Assembly: GCA_036251935.1 (NCBI GenBank)
Contig: CP133967.1
Coordinates: 1,311,488 to 1,375,487, forward strand
Length of the DNA stretch: 64,000 nucleotides
Reading direction: 5' to 3'
Origin: Orbaceae bacterium lpD04
GTDB taxonomy: Bacteria > Pseudomonadota > Gammaproteobacteria > Enterobacterales > Orbaceae
Position numbers and translations under genes: made by a program. Below the pieces are notes generated by a model. That model was not told the DNA's origin and did not search any database. It saw only the letters and a program-made list of their open reading frames with translations. Positions 10,750 through 21,245 of this stretch are shown here, one piece after another. Position 1 is the stretch's first letter. Each line of letters starts with the position of its first letter.

Positions 10750-11610
10750 TCATGTACTTTTGGTATCTAGGCCAAGTTGGTAAAGTTGATTCTTTTTAAG
10801 TCCATAAACTTCTGCAACAATTGCTGCCGCTTTTTTTAACGGTAATTCTTGCTGTAATCGATTGAGTAATTTTATCGCAGCGGGATCGAGTTCTTCATCA
10901 TTCGTTTTATGATAGCCTTCAAGAATCAAAACAAATTCACCTTTTTGGCGGTTTGGATCTTCTTTTAACCAAATAATTAGTTGGCTTATGGGCAGCTCAA
11001 TAATCGTTTCCCACGATTTAGTTAGCTCTTTAGCTAAGACGATTGATTTATCTTCACCAAAAACGTCAAGCATATCGTTTAGGCTATCGATAATACGGTG
11101 CGTTGATTCATAAAAAACCACCGTGCGCGGCTCTTGCAATAACTTGGTTAAATAATCGATTCTCGCTTTACTTTTGGCCGGTAAAAAACCTTCATAACAA
11201 AATCGGTCAGTGGGTAAACCGCTTGCGCACAAGGCGGTAATTGCCGCGCAGGCACCTGGTATTGGCACAACTTTAATGCGTTCTTTTCGGCAGGCTTTAA
11301 CCAAATGGTAACCAGGGTCGTTAATCAAAGGCGTACCCGCATCAGACACTAAGGCAATTGATGCACCTGATTTTAGTTTTTCAACTAACTGTTGTGCTTT
11401 TTGCTGCTCATTATGATCATGCAGGGGATACAGTTTTGCGTGTATGCCAAGGTGTTGTAATAATAATCCGCTATGGCGCGTATCTTCTGCTGCGATAAGG
11501 TCAACTTGCTTTAATGTATCGATGGCACGTAATGTGATATCACCTAAATTGCCAATGGGCGTGGCAACGATATAAAGTGTTGAAGGTTCAATAATAATAG
11601 ATGATGTCAT
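10750..11610 (-). CDS. rsmI: 16S rRNA (cytidine(1402)-2'-O)-methyltransferase
   Basis: SAM-dependent methyltransferase that 2'-O-methylates C1402 in the ribosomal P-site. It has the tetrapyrrole-methylase fold motifs: [16 protein letters not shown] at the N-terminus, [11 protein letters not shown], and [12 protein letters not shown] near residue 85. Length is 286, like E. coli RsmI. It is divergent from nlpD with a 261-base gap. Confidence 0.95.
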   Translation of the reverse strand: MTSSIIIEPSTLYIVATPIGNLGDITLRAIDTLKQVDLIAAEDTRHSGLLLQHLGIHAKLYPLHDHNEQQKAQQLVEKLKSGASIALVSDAGTPLINDPGYHLVKACRKERIKVVPIPGACAAITALCASGLPTDRFCYEGFLPAKSKARIDYLTKLLQEPRTVVFYESTHRIIDSLNDMLDVFGEDKSIVLAKELTKSWETIIELPISQLIIWLKEDPNRQKGEFVLILEGYHKTNDEELDPAAIKLLNRLQQELPLKKAAAIVAEVYGLKKNQLYQLGLDTKST

Positions 11611-11779
11611 AATATGTCGTCATTTGGCCAATTTATTTACTGTCACAATTGAGAGTAAATAGCACAAAAAATAAGTTATTTGGGGCGATTATTATATACA
11701 ATATTTCAATAAAATTAATTAAATATTCACTATGCTTAATTAAGAGTAAGTATTATCATGATAGTTCATGTAACTGGTG

Positions 11780-11785
11780 TATAAT
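11780..11785 (+). promoter_or_regulatory. Candidate -10 box for nlpD
   Basis: A perfect TATAAT lies about 87 bases upstream of the nlpD start in the rsmI-nlpD divergent gap. The -35 region is weak. Predicted from sequence only. Confidence 0.35.
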
Positions 11786-11871
11786 AATGCTAGTTTAAGA
11801 CAATTGATTTATTAATGAGGTAATTTCATTATCTTATTGATTCATGAAAAAATATGTTTGGGAGTGTCGCT

Positions 11872-12921
11872 TTGATAACATTAGATAATTTAAAAATAAA
11901 TAGTAAACTGGTTAAAGTTTTTTCAATAAGTTCACTTGCTATTGCCATTTCAGCATGTTCGCAAACAAATCCAGCAAAAATTGAAAATTTATCTGAACCA
12001 TCGTATTCATCGACTAATGCATCATCGGCAGCTGTTATTGATCGATCTTCGCCTTCTACTTATAGTGCGCCGCCAGCCAATATTACGACCGCTCGCCAAA
12101 TTAGCAGCGCTCCTGCAAATAAAAGTTATTCTTCAACGGTGCAGTCAGATGGCAATGTGGTTACCACAACTCAGGAGCTAATGACTTACAATCGTAATTA
12201 TGAGGATATCCCCAAAGGTGGCTATAAAGGTGATACTTATACCGTTAAACGCGGTGATACGCTATTTTATATTGCTTGGATAACAGGTAATGATTTTCGT
12301 TCATTAGCGGCTAAAAATAATATTAAAGCGCCGTATGAGTTAAATGTTAATCAAGTAATTGATGTCAGTGGTGGCACAACGGTTGTGGTAACAAAGCAAA
12401 CCACAACTAAGGCTGGCACAACAAAACCTGCCGAAACGAAAACAACCACGACAACAACGACAACGTCAAATCAGGCGCGGCCGACAACCACGGTTACGAC
12501 AACAACTGCAACAGGCGCAGCGGCTGCAATTTCAAACGGGCCATCAGCAAAAGTTGCCAATATTACATGGCAATGGCCAGTTAAAGGTAAATTAATCGAG
12601 ACATTTTCTAATGCCACCAAAGGGATTGATATTTCAGGTTCATTAGGTGATAAAATTACAGCCTCAGCCGATGGTAAAGTTGTTTATGCGGGTAATGCTT
12701 TACCGGGTTATGGTAATTTAATTATTATTAAACATAATGATGATTACTTAACTGCTTATGCCCATAACCAGAGCATTTTAGTTAAAGAGCAGCAAGATGT
12801 TAAAGCCGGTCAACAAATTGCAACAATGGGCAATACTGGAACAAATTCAGTGCGCTTACATTTTGAAATCCGTTACCAAGCCAAATCAGTTGATCCATTA
12901 AAGTATTTGCCTAAACAGTAA
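11872..12921 (+). CDS. nlpD: Murein hydrolase activator NlpD (LysM + M23 lipoprotein)
   Basis: Outer-membrane lipoprotein that activates the amidase AmiC at the division septum. A lipobox (ISAC) precedes the lipidated Cys. One LysM domain ([15 protein letters not shown]) follows, then a Thr-rich linker and a C-terminal M23/LytM domain. The first zinc His is replaced (KGIDISG), as in E. coli NlpD, so it is a non-catalytic activator. The best start is the TTG at 11872, seven bases after GGGAG; an in-frame ATG at 11854 has no ribosome site. It is not next to rpoS here. Confidence 0.88.
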   Translation: MITLDNLKINSKLVKVFSISSLAIAISACSQTNPAKIENLSEPSYSSTNASSAAVIDRSSPSTYSAPPANITTARQISSAPANKSYSSTVQSDGNVVTTTQELMTYNRNYEDIPKGGYKGDTYTVKRGDTLFYIAWITGNDFRSLAAKNNIKAPYELNVNQVIDVSGGTTVVVTKQTTTKAGTTKPAETKTTTTTTTTSNQARPTTTVTTTTATGAAAAISNGPSAKVANITWQWPVKGKLIETFSNATKGIDISGSLGDKITASADGKVVYAGNALPGYGNLIIIKHNDDYLTAYAHNQSILVKEQQDVKAGQQIATMGNTGTNSVRLHFEIRYQAKSVDPLKYLPKQ

Positions 12922-13000
12922 ATAAAACGATAAAAATAAGCTAAATGAAGCGTGAGCGTGTTTGCAGTATTTTAAAAATTAATTAATAAAGGAGCTATCC

Positions 13001-13753
13001 ATGGCAGTAAAAAAATTAGTTTTAATCAGACACGGTGAAAGTGAGTGGAATAAAGAAAACCGTTTTTGTGGTTGGACTGATGTTGATCTTTCAGAAAAAG
13101 GACATCAAGAAGCGAAAGAAGCTGGAAAATTACTAAAAGCAGAAGGTTTTCAATTTGATTACGCTTACACGTCGGTACTAACCCGCGCAATTCATACCTT
13201 ATGGCATGTTTTAGATGGCGTTGATCAGCCTTGGGTACCTGATGAAAAAAGCTGGCGTTTGAATGAACGTCATTACGGTGCGCTGCAAGGTTTAAATAAA
13301 GCTGAAACAGCAGCAAAATATGGTGATGAGCAAGTTAAATTATGGCGTCGCGGCTTTGCAATTACGCCACCAGCGCTTGAAAAATCAGATGAACGCTACC
13401 CAGGTCATGATAGCCGTTATAAAGGATTGAATGATAAAGAGTTACCATTAACTGAAAGCTTAGCGTTAACTATTGAGCGCGTATTACCGTACTGGCAAAC
13501 AACTATCGCCCCTCGAATTGCCAGTGGTGAACGCGTTATTATCGCCGCGCATGGTAACTCATTACGTGCGCTAGTTAAGTATTTAGATGATATGAGTGAT
13601 GATGAGATCATCGATTTAAATATTCCAACCGGCGTGCCATTGGTTTATGAATTTGATGATAATATGAAAGTGATTAAACACTATTACTTAGGTGACGCAG
13701 CTGCAATTGCGGCCAAAGAAGCGGCGGTTGCCAATCAAGGTAAAGCAAAATAG
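13001..13753 (+). CDS. gpmA: 2,3-bisphosphoglycerate-dependent phosphoglycerate mutase
   Basis: Glycolytic enzyme interconverting 3- and 2-phosphoglycerate. The phosphohistidine motif [10 protein letters not shown] places His11 as the phosphorylated residue, and [12 protein letters not shown] and [10 protein letters not shown] are the other active-site segments. It is 250 residues long, as in E. coli GpmA, with an AAGGAG ribosome site. It sits between nlpD and an nlpD-like paralogue and has its own terminator. Confidence 0.97.
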   Translation: MAVKKLVLIRHGESEWNKENRFCGWTDVDLSEKGHQEAKEAGKLLKAEGFQFDYAYTSVLTRAIHTLWHVLDGVDQPWVPDEKSWRLNERHYGALQGLNKAETAAKYGDEQVKLWRRGFAITPPALEKSDERYPGHDSRYKGLNDKELPLTESLALTIERVLPYWQTTIAPRIASGERVIIAAHGNSLRALVKYLDDMSDDEIIDLNIPTGVPLVYEFDDNMKVIKHYYLGDAAAIAAKEAAVANQGKAK

Positions 13754-13783
13754 TTTTATCGTTAGTTTATCTTACGACAGCAT

Positions 13784-13804
13784 AACCCAACTTTTGGTTG
13801 GGTT
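13784..13804 (+). terminator. Intrinsic terminator of gpmA
   Basis: 8-base-pair stem AACCCAAC / GTTGGGTT with a 5-base loop, followed by ATTTATTTT. It ends 23 bases before the start of the next gene. Confidence 0.85.
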
Positions 13805-13827
13805 ATTTATTTTGAGGAAATAATGTC

Positions 13828-14466
13828 ATGAATAGAGCCGTTATAGCATGTTGCTTAAGCTGTTTATTATTTTCTTGCAAAGACAATAACGTTTGGCATA
13901 GTACCATTTTTCAGTCGAATGCTGATTCGATTTTTCAGCAATCAAAAGGCATCATTGAGTATTTTTATGGGGTCGCTCACCATCCACTCACTTTAGTTCA
14001 AGTGCTTGACCAAACAAATAATACCCGACAAACAGCGCCAATATCGGCGCCTTTAAAAAATGAAGCAAGTAAAGATGATGCAAATTCATCAATTGCTGCG
14101 GTTAATATCAAATGGCAGTGGCCAGCACAAGGTAATATTATTGAAATGTTCTCTAATAAAAATAGAGGAATTGATATTGCGGGCTCATTAGGTGATAAAA
14201 TTGTTGCTGCAGCCGATGGCAAAGTTGTTTATGCCGGTAATGCTTTACCCGGTTATGGTAATTTAATTATTATCAAACATGACGATGATTATTTAACGGC
14301 TTATGGTCATAATCAAACAATATTCGTTAAAGAGGGGCAAACTCTTTATGCTGGGCAACAAATTGCAACCATGGGGGATATCGGGGCAAGTTCAAGTCGC
14401 CTACATTTTGAGGTTCGTTATCGAGCAAAATCAGTTGATCCATTAAACTACTTACCAAAACAGTGA
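13828..14466 (+). CDS. NlpD-like lipoprotein with LytM domain, no LysM
   Basis: A 212-residue lipoprotein (lipobox LFSC near residue 16) whose C-terminal ~120 residues closely match the LytM domain of the NlpD encoded at 11872, including KIKWQWPxxG-type entry, [10 protein letters not shown] and the ending DPLNYLPKQ. It lacks the LysM domain and the Thr-rich linker. The first zinc His is missing (RGIDIAG), so it is probably an amidase activator and not an enzyme. A local duplication on both sides of gpmA is the simplest origin. Ribosome site GAGG. Confidence 0.82.
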   Translation: MNRAVIACCLSCLLFSCKDNNVWHSTIFQSNADSIFQQSKGIIEYFYGVAHHPLTLVQVLDQTNNTRQTAPISAPLKNEASKDDANSSIAAVNIKWQWPAQGNIIEMFSNKNRGIDIAGSLGDKIVAAADGKVVYAGNALPGYGNLIIIKHDDDYLTAYGHNQTIFVKEGQTLYAGQQIATMGDIGASSSRLHFEVRYRAKSVDPLNYLPKQ

Positions 14467-14673
14467 TATTTATTCATAAACTGTGCTATTTACAGCTAGC
14501 GCTGCACCATATTATCTTTTAGTTATTTTTGATTATACTGTTACTAAAAATAAAGTGTGAATCACTTCTCATTATTATTGTTTTATATTTGCTTATCTCT
14601 TGCGCTATATGTCATATTGGCTGAAACGATTCAGTGTGGATTAAAAATACCTAACTTTGCGGAGAATAAGAGT

Positions 14674-15882
14674 ATGAAAGTAAAAATTATTTCGTTAGCC
14701 ATGATATTAAGTTTTGCCTCAAGTAACGCATTTGCCAAAGAGTTTGTGCTAATTGATAATGAGCAGGGGATTTCAACGGGTAATTGGTCAATATCAAATA
14801 AAGATACCAGTGTTAAGGCTCCAGCTTTTACGGTTCAAAATGCAGTCTTAACAGGGGGGAAACAAGCCGGCAGTGAAGTTATTACTATTACTAGTGGCGG
14901 ATTTGTTATTAAACTCAGCCCAACTCGCGGCATGGGCATTTTGTCGGTTGAAGGTGATGGGGTTAGAATGGGCTGGGATTCACCGGTTAATGAAGTGGTG
15001 AATCCAGCGAATATTAATTTAGAAAGCCGTGGCGGCATTGGCTGGCTTGAAGGGTTTAATGAAATGATGGTGCGGTGCGGTTTTGAATGGACCGGGCACG
15101 CAGTTGAGGCTGACGGCATGATGTATACTTTACATGGTAATGCCGGGAATACGCCGGTATCTAAATTAATCGTTGATGTGAAAGATACTGCGCCATACAC
15201 CATTACCGTTAAAGGATTAATTAAGGAAAAAACCTTTAAAAAAAGCAATCTAGAAACGTGGGCATCGTTAAGTTATGTGCCAGGCGCTAGATCGTTTACG
15301 GTTCATGACGTTGTTACAAACCAAGGCGATTATGAGCGTGATTATCAAATTATTTATCACAGTAATTTTGGCATGCCAATTTTAGAGCAAGATGCTCAGT
15401 TTATTGCACCCGTTAAAGAAATCTCACCATTTAATGATTATGCTAAAGAAGGCCTAAAAACATGGCAAACCTATTTAGGGCCGACCAAAGGATTCGATGA
15501 AATGGTATTTAATATTTATCCTTATGGCGATGATAAAAATCAAACTAAAGTTATGGTTGCAAATAAAACAGGCGATAAAGGTGCCGGCATTGAGTTTAAT
15601 CTTGATCAGCTACCGGTTTTATCATTATGGAAAAATACCGATACTTTAAAACAAGGTTATGTAACTGGCCTTGAACCAGGTACCAGTTTTGCCTACCCAG
15701 TTACTATTGAAAGAGAGCAACAACGCGTTCGTAAGCTAGCGCCGGGGCAAAGTGCCGAGTTTACACTAACATATCGCTTACTTGCCGGTAAAAAAGCGGT
15801 AGATGATTATAAAAACCAAATTAAAACTATCCAAGGGGAGCAGCTAACAACCGTGATTGAAGAGCCAATGGCATATGAATAA
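14674..15882 (+). CDS. Periplasmic DUF4432 family (aldose-1-epimerase-like) protein
   Basis: A 402-residue exported protein starting at ATG 14674 (MKVKIISL), which follows GGAG at good spacing; the longer frame from 14557 would put 39 residues in front of an obvious signal peptide ending SNAFA. The mature part has KLSPTRGMGIL and GWLEGFNEMMVRCG, typical of DUF4432, a branch of the galactose mutarotase superfamily thought to bind sugars. The substrate is unknown. It has a terminator at 15908 and stands as a single gene. Confidence 0.75.
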   Translation: MKVKIISLAMILSFASSNAFAKEFVLIDNEQGISTGNWSISNKDTSVKAPAFTVQNAVLTGGKQAGSEVITITSGGFVIKLSPTRGMGILSVEGDGVRMGWDSPVNEVVNPANINLESRGGIGWLEGFNEMMVRCGFEWTGHAVEADGMMYTLHGNAGNTPVSKLIVDVKDTAPYTITVKGLIKEKTFKKSNLETWASLSYVPGARSFTVHDVVTNQGDYERDYQIIYHSNFGMPILEQDAQFIAPVKEISPFNDYAKEGLKTWQTYLGPTKGFDEMVFNIYPYGDDKNQTKVMVANKTGDKGAGIEFNLDQLPVLSLWKNTDTLKQGYVTGLEPGTSFAYPVTIEREQQRVRKLAPGQSAEFTLTYRLLAGKKAVDDYKNQIKTIQGEQLTTVIEEPMAYE

Positions 15883-15907
15883 ATACTAATGCTGTTAATG
15901 ATTAAGA

Positions 15908-15924
15908 TGGCGCATAATGCGCCA
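15908..15924 (+). terminator. Intrinsic terminator after the DUF4432 gene
   Basis: Perfect 7-base stem TGGCGCA / TGCGCCA with a 3-base loop, followed by TTATTTTATTTTT. Confidence 0.8.
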
Positions 15925-16012
15925 TTATTTTATTTTTGATGATGTTTTTTGGCTTTACAGCCAAAAATCTCTATAATACCGACTCGTTTTATGTCTCGCG
16001 TATTAGGATGTC

Positions 16013-16981
16013 ATGGATAAAGCACCAACTAAGTCAGTAAAAACGCAGCTTCATAGCCGTAATCGGCATCGTACTGGTTATGATTTTTTACAACTAGCCC
16101 AAACCTCACCTGAGCTGGCTTCATTTGTTTTTGAAAATCAATATGGTAATTTAGCCGTCGATTTTGCCGATCCTATTGCCGTTAAAACACTAAATAAAGC
16201 GCTGTTATTACATTTTTATAAGTTAATCTATTGGGATCTGCCTGAAGGGTATTTGTGCCCGCCAGTGCCAGGACGCGTTGATTATATTCACTATTTAGCT
16301 GACTTATTGGCGGATGATAATCAAGGCAACATTCCACAAAGTAAACGGATCCGAGTACTTGATATTGGTATTGGTGCGAATGCGATTTATCCTATTGTTG
16401 GCCATGGTGAATATGGTTGGTCATTTGTGGGAAGTGATATCGATGTTACTGCAATTAAGCTGGCAACGCTAATTGCGCAAAGTAATCCAAGTTTAAAAGA
16501 CGCATTACAGTGCCGATCACAACATGATAGTGAGGCTATTTTTAAAAATATTATTAAGCCAAATGAGTATTATGCGTTAAGCCTTTGCAATCCGCCATTT
16601 TATGCATCGATGCAAGAAGCTGATGCAAATAATGCTCTAAAAATAAAAAACTTGGCTAAGTCATCGCAATTACAAACAGCCACTGTTCGTAACTTTTCGG
16701 GCCAAGATAATGAGCTTTGGTGTAAAGGTGGCGAGCGTGAATTTATTAGTAAGATGATTATGGAAAGCTATGATTATCAAAATCAATGTTTATGGTTTAC
16801 TTCACTCGTTGCCAAGAAAGAGACATTAACTATTTTAACTAAGCGATTAAATAATATTGGCGCAGCTGACGTTAAAATTATAACGATGGCGCAGGGGCAA
16901 AAAATAAGCCGAATGATTGCTTGGTCATTCATTAAAAAATCGGATAGACATCAATTTTTAATCAATCATCGTATGGTTTAA
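16013..16981 (+). CDS. rlmF: 23S rRNA (adenine(1618)-N6)-methyltransferase
   Basis: SAM-dependent methyltransferase for A1618 of 23S rRNA. The N-terminus has the family segment LHSRNRHRTGYDF. The SAM motif VLDIGIGANAIYP lies near residue 117 and the catalytic NPPFYAS near residue 194, as in other N6-adenine enzymes. It is 322 residues long (E. coli RlmF about 308). Monocistronic, with a terminator right after it. Confidence 0.94.
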   Translation: MDKAPTKSVKTQLHSRNRHRTGYDFLQLAQTSPELASFVFENQYGNLAVDFADPIAVKTLNKALLLHFYKLIYWDLPEGYLCPPVPGRVDYIHYLADLLADDNQGNIPQSKRIRVLDIGIGANAIYPIVGHGEYGWSFVGSDIDVTAIKLATLIAQSNPSLKDALQCRSQHDSEAIFKNIIKPNEYYALSLCNPPFYASMQEADANNALKIKNLAKSSQLQTATVRNFSGQDNELWCKGGEREFISKMIMESYDYQNQCLWFTSLVAKKETLTILTKRLNNIGAADVKIITMAQGQKISRMIAWSFIKKSDRHQFLINHRMV

Positions 16982-17002
16982 ACGCGATAGTAAATCTACG
17001 TT

Positions 17003-17025
17003 AAAAGGCACCTTGTGTGCCTTTT
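17003..17025 (+). terminator. Intrinsic terminator of rlmF
   Basis: 9-base stem AAAAGGCAC / GTGCCTTTT with a 5-base loop and a T-run. Confidence 0.88.
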
Positions 17026-17203
17026 TAATTATTCACATCTGCAAAAAGTATTTATAAATCGAAATTATTCATTAAAAATCAGTTAAATATCTTTAAAAAT
17101 CACATTCCTTCATATACACCTTTATTTGAATCTTTTAAGATTAGCGGCCAATTTTAACTAATTGGATCTTAACGATTAATAAAATTTTGAAAAGGAATCA
17201 TAA

Positions 17204-17785
17204 GTGAAAAAAATAATATTGTTAATTGCCTTTGCATGTTCTTTATGTGGATGTATGGCAGCTAACATTGTGGCTAACGTTCTTCCTGATGCAATCGATT
17301 TAGGAAAAACAATTATAGGCGATGATTATAAAGTAAGTACGAGTAAAGCGAAGTTTGCATATTTTGATGAAAAAGAACAAGTGATACAACCCCCATTTCG
17401 TAACTACTTTATGTTGTTAAGTAAGAAGCAAGAGTATATCGGCTTTGCCGTGAGCGAATCGAGTAATAGCGAAGACTGTTTTACTGGGGTTAGGTTTTAT
17501 AAAGATTCAATAGATTCTGACATTATATTACTCAATCAGTTTATTGATTGGAGTAAACAAAATCCTAATGAAACAATGGCTCAGAATATACAGTTAAAAA
17601 TTGATAGTAAAAAAACAGTGAACTTATCTTTTACTATCGATAAAGATAATAAAACCCCACTATTGGTTTATTCAGGTAAAAATTGTGATTTTTTTGCGAA
17701 AACTAAATATTACGCATTAACAGCCGATAATGCTGAAAAAATCATATCCGAAATTAACGATTGGAAAAAAGAAATATCAAATTAA
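17204..17785 (+). CDS. Hypothetical lipoprotein
   Basis: A 193-residue protein with a type II signal peptide and lipobox LCGC at residue 17. No known domain recognised. Two further Cys (in EDCF and KNCDFF) could form a disulfide. It is followed after 9 bases by a second small lipoprotein gene that has a similar size and a similar Cys arrangement, so the two probably form one operon, perhaps with a joint envelope role. Start has a AAAGGAA ribosome site. Confidence 0.7.
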   Translation: MKKIILLIAFACSLCGCMAANIVANVLPDAIDLGKTIIGDDYKVSTSKAKFAYFDEKEQVIQPPFRNYFMLLSKKQEYIGFAVSESSNSEDCFTGVRFYKDSIDSDIILLNQFIDWSKQNPNETMAQNIQLKIDSKKTVNLSFTIDKDNKTPLLVYSGKNCDFFAKTKYYALTADNAEKIISEINDWKKEISN

Positions 17786-17794
17786 GGGATGTAA

Positions 17795-18280
17795 ATGAAA
17801 AAATTAGTAATGATTAGTCTTGCTTTTTTAATGATTAGCTTGACGGGATGTGGTAGTGTTTATTCGGGTAAAATGTATGAACATTCTGCTCAATCAGCTG
17901 ATCCTACTTTGACCTTTTCTTCTGATTATGGCTATTACACTAAATTTTGGATAAATAGTGATGCGCCGGCAGAGCAGCGATTGTGTAAAAATACGGATGA
18001 AATTGGTTTCTTATTATATGAAAATAGTATTTTCTTATTTGATAAACCGATGACCAATTTATCAATCTCAGTTGAAAGCGATAAGGAGATAACGATTACA
18101 GGCACAACTTATGGCGATGGTTCTTCGTGTGGGCCGCTTGAGAAAGCCTTTACACCAGAAAAAAATAAGAACTATTTAATTCATTATGAAAAGGCGGGTA
18201 ATTATTGCCGAATGAATATATCAGAGAAAGATAGCGATACGGAAGTTGCTGCTAGGCAAGTGGCATCTTGCGTTAAATAA
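17795..18280 (+). CDS. Hypothetical lipoprotein
   Basis: A 161-residue protein with signal peptide and lipobox LTGC at residue 19. The mature part is beta-rich in character, with Cys in RLCKN, SSCG, NYCR and SCVK, consistent with two disulfides. No family recognised. It is second in a two-gene unit and ends at a bidirectional terminator shared with mutS. Confidence 0.7.
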   Translation: MKKLVMISLAFLMISLTGCGSVYSGKMYEHSAQSADPTLTFSSDYGYYTKFWINSDAPAEQRLCKNTDEIGFLLYENSIFLFDKPMTNLSISVESDKEITITGTTYGDGSSCGPLEKAFTPEKNKNYLIHYEKAGNYCRMNISEKDSDTEVAARQVASCVK

Positions 18281-18307
18281 TTAAAATATTATGGCTCTTT
18301 GATAATT

Positions 18308-18332
18308 AAAAAGGCACCTAGCGTGCCTTTTT
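18308..18332. terminator. Bidirectional terminator between the lipoprotein operon and mutS
   Basis: 10-base stem AAAAAGGCAC / GTGCCTTTTT with a 5-base loop, with T-runs on both strands, between convergent genes. The same hairpin core is used after rlmF. Confidence 0.9.
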
Positions 18333-18363
18333 TAATTGCTTAAGCCAACTATCTTGACGTTAA

Positions 18364-20922
18364 TTACAGCAAATTTTTTAATTTATATAAGGCTTCAAGT
18401 GCTTGTTTAGGCGTTAATGAATCAGGGTCGATAGTGCGTAGTGCCATTTCAACCTCTGATACTTCAGGCTCAGTGATAAAATTAAGTTGTGAGCTATCAA
18501 CATGACTATGTGATGAGTTTTTCGATAACGCCTCTAACTCTTTAAGCTTTTGCTTAGCACGCTTTAAAATGCTGTTTGGTACACCAGCAAGCCCTGCGAC
18601 GGCGATCCCAAAACTTTTACTGGCTGCGCCATCGGCAACGGTGTGCATAAAGGCAATTGTATTGTCATGTTCAATTGCATCAAAATGTACGTTATGTACG
18701 CCAGCAATACTTTCAGGAAGCTGGGTTAATTCAAAATAGTGGGTTGCAAAAAGTGTCATTGCTTTGGTTTGATTTGCAAGCGACTCAACACAAGCCCAAG
18801 CGAGTGATAAACCATCGTATGTTGATGTACCTCGACCAATTTCATCCATGAGTACTAGGCTATGCTCCGTTGCATTATGCATAATGTTGGCCGTTTCAGT
18901 CATTTCAACCATAAAAGTTGAGCGCCCTGATGCTAAATCATCGGACGCGCCAATGCGGGTAAATATGCGATCAATTGGGCCAATTGAGGCTTGCGTTGCC
19001 GGCACGAAACTGCCCATATAAGCAAGTAGCACAATTAACGCTGTTTGCCGCATATAGGTACTTTTACCGCCCATATTTGGGCCTGTAATAATTAACATAC
19101 GGCGCTGCGGCGACAAATTGAGTGAGTTGGCAATAAATGGCTCTGATAAGACGTTTTCAACCACTAGGTGACGGCCATTTTCAATATGGATCCCTTTTTC
19201 AGCAATCAACTTAGGGCAACAATAATTTAAGGTTTCGCTGCGCTCAGCTAATGTTGCAAGTACATCAAGCTCAGCCAATGATTCAGCACTTTTTAGCATG
19301 CTATCAAGATGCGGTAATAATCGGTCAAAAAGTTCATCATACAGTGATTTTTCAAGTGCTAATGCTTTACCTTTTGAGGTTAAAACTTTATCTTCATACT
19401 CTTTTAATTCAGGAATAATATAGCGTTCGGCATTTTTTAGGGTTTGCCTGCGCGTATAATGGATTGGCGCTAAATGACTTTGACCACGACTGATTTGAAT
19501 ATAATAGCCATGTACGGCATTAAAGCCTATTTTTAAGGTATCAATACCTAATGTTTGCCGCTCCCTAATTTCTAACTGATCAAGGTAGCTTGTTGCGCCA
19601 GCAGAAAGTGCCCTAAGTTCATCAAGCTCAGCATTATAGCCTGGCGCAATCACGCCACCATCACGAATTAATACCGGCGGCGCCTCAATAATTGATTCAT
19701 TTAGTAGCGCTGCAATATCATCAAAACTATTGATATGCGACGCAAGGGCGATTAAATAGGGGTTTTCGATATGCTTAAGGCTTTGTTGTAATACGGGCAA
19801 TATATTATAAGAGTCACGCAATCTGGCAAAGTCTCTTGGCCTTGCTGAGCGCAGGGCAAGCCTTGCTAAAATGCGCTCAATATCGCCAATTTGTTTTAAT
19901 AGTGGCTGAATATCGTGATAATGATTTTGTAGCTCACAAATTGAGGTTTGCCGTTGGTTTAACATCATCAGATCACGAATTGGTGCATGTAACCAGCGCT
20001 TTAACATGCGGCTACCCATTGCTGTTTGTGTGCGATCAAGGATTGATGCTACGGTATTTTCTGTTGTGCCCGATAAGTTTTCGGTTATTTCTAAATTACG
20101 GCGCGTTGCGGCATCTAAAATAATAAATTTATCATGGCATTCTTTGATGATTGAGCGAATATGCGGTAGCGACGTTTTTTGGGTATCTTTAACATATTGT
20201 AGTAAGCAGCCGGCAGCTTTTAGTGCTTTAATTGATTGCTCAACGCCAAAGCCAATTAAATCTTTGGTGCCAAATTGCATATTAAGTTGCTGCTTGGCAG
20301 TATTTAGATCAAACTCCCAAAGTGGCCTGCGGCGCAGGCCATGGCGATTTTCAATCAAAGCCATCGATTTAAAATCTTCAGGATAGAGTATTTCAACTGG
20401 GCTGGTGCGTTGTAGCTCTGCTTGCATGGTTTCTTTATTATCGCACTCAAAGACATGAAAACGGCCAGAACTAATATCTAACGTTGCATAGCCATAGCCG
20501 CTTGGCTCTTGCCAAATGGCGGCTAATAAATTGTCTTTACGATCTTCAAGTAATCGCTCATCACTAACGGTACCTGGCGTAACAATGCGCACCACTTTAC
20601 GCTCAAGCGGACCTTTACTGGTTGCCGGATCGCCAATTTGCTCACAAATTGCCACCGATTCACCAAGTGAAATTAATTTAGCCAGATAACCTTCAACCGC
20701 ATGATAAGGAACGCCTGCCATTGGGATCGGCTCACCCGCTGATGCGCCTCGCTTGGTTAGCGAAATATCTAACAGCTGCGATGCTTTTTTGGCATCATCA
20801 TAAAATAGCTCATAAAAATCACCCATTCGATAAAATAATAAAATATCGGGATTTTCAGCTTTTAGCTTCAAATACTGCTGCATCATTGGTGTGTGGTGAG
20901 ATAGCGTTTGGTTTTCTGTCAT
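18364..20922 (-). CDS. mutS: DNA mismatch repair protein MutS
   Basis: Mismatch-recognition ATPase. The mismatch-wedge motif GDFYELF lies near residue 32. The Walker [10 protein letters not shown] sits near residue 614, followed by the [12 protein letters not shown] Walker B region and the C-terminal helix-turn-helix and dimer region. At 852 residues it is full length (E. coli 853). It is monocistronic and borders the CRISPR-Cas island on the island's left side. Confidence 0.98.
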   Translation of the reverse strand: MTENQTLSHHTPMMQQYLKLKAENPDILLFYRMGDFYELFYDDAKKASQLLDISLTKRGASAGEPIPMAGVPYHAVEGYLAKLISLGESVAICEQIGDPATSKGPLERKVVRIVTPGTVSDERLLEDRKDNLLAAIWQEPSGYGYATLDISSGRFHVFECDNKETMQAELQRTSPVEILYPEDFKSMALIENRHGLRRRPLWEFDLNTAKQQLNMQFGTKDLIGFGVEQSIKALKAAGCLLQYVKDTQKTSLPHIRSIIKECHDKFIILDAATRRNLEITENLSGTTENTVASILDRTQTAMGSRMLKRWLHAPIRDLMMLNQRQTSICELQNHYHDIQPLLKQIGDIERILARLALRSARPRDFARLRDSYNILPVLQQSLKHIENPYLIALASHINSFDDIAALLNESIIEAPPVLIRDGGVIAPGYNAELDELRALSAGATSYLDQLEIRERQTLGIDTLKIGFNAVHGYYIQISRGQSHLAPIHYTRRQTLKNAERYIIPELKEYEDKVLTSKGKALALEKSLYDELFDRLLPHLDSMLKSAESLAELDVLATLAERSETLNYCCPKLIAEKGIHIENGRHLVVENVLSEPFIANSLNLSPQRRMLIITGPNMGGKSTYMRQTALIVLLAYMGSFVPATQASIGPIDRIFTRIGASDDLASGRSTFMVEMTETANIMHNATEHSLVLMDEIGRGTSTYDGLSLAWACVESLANQTKAMTLFATHYFELTQLPESIAGVHNVHFDAIEHDNTIAFMHTVADGAASKSFGIAVAGLAGVPNSILKRAKQKLKELEALSKNSSHSHVDSSQLNFITEPEVSEVEMALRTIDPDSLTPKQALEALYKLKNLL

Positions 20923-21245
20923 GGTTAACTCTTTTTATATTTTTAAATATGTTAACTTAAATAATTTTACAATTGTATCATTATACATGATATGTGGGGA
21001 AAGTGACTGATGCTGATAAAAATAGGGGAGTAATATTAGCAAGGTAAAAGTAAGAATATTTTATTAACTCAGTATTTAACTTGCTTTAGCGTTACTATTA
21101 ATCTTAACATGACTCCGGTTAGTGTTTTTTGGTATCATAAAATTGTACCAGTTATGCCAAGATGAAAATTACTGAATTTTTATAGAAGTTATCATTTTAA
21201 TTTTAACGTAAAGATTCCCTCAAAAATTATTATAAGAGAGTATAA
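20923..21245 (+). promoter_or_regulatory. Upstream region of the Cas13a gene
   Basis: 323 bases between divergent mutS and cas13a with no gene. A possible sigma-70 promoter is TTGCTT (21081-21086) and TAACAT (21105-21110), spacing 18. A small dyad TGGTA / TACCA lies at about 21130-21150. A 7-codon frame at 21162 (MKITEFL) starts with the same 12 bases, ATGAAAATTACT, as cas13a itself 84 bases downstream. Promoter calls are tentative. Confidence 0.35.

Noticed and set aside
14835-15248. 137-codon frame on the - strand
   Set aside because: It is antisense to the conserved DUF4432 gene, with no ribosome site or family features.
20006-20386. Gene on the + strand inside mutS
   Set aside because: It is antisense to a fully conserved mutS reading frame and has no recognisable protein features.
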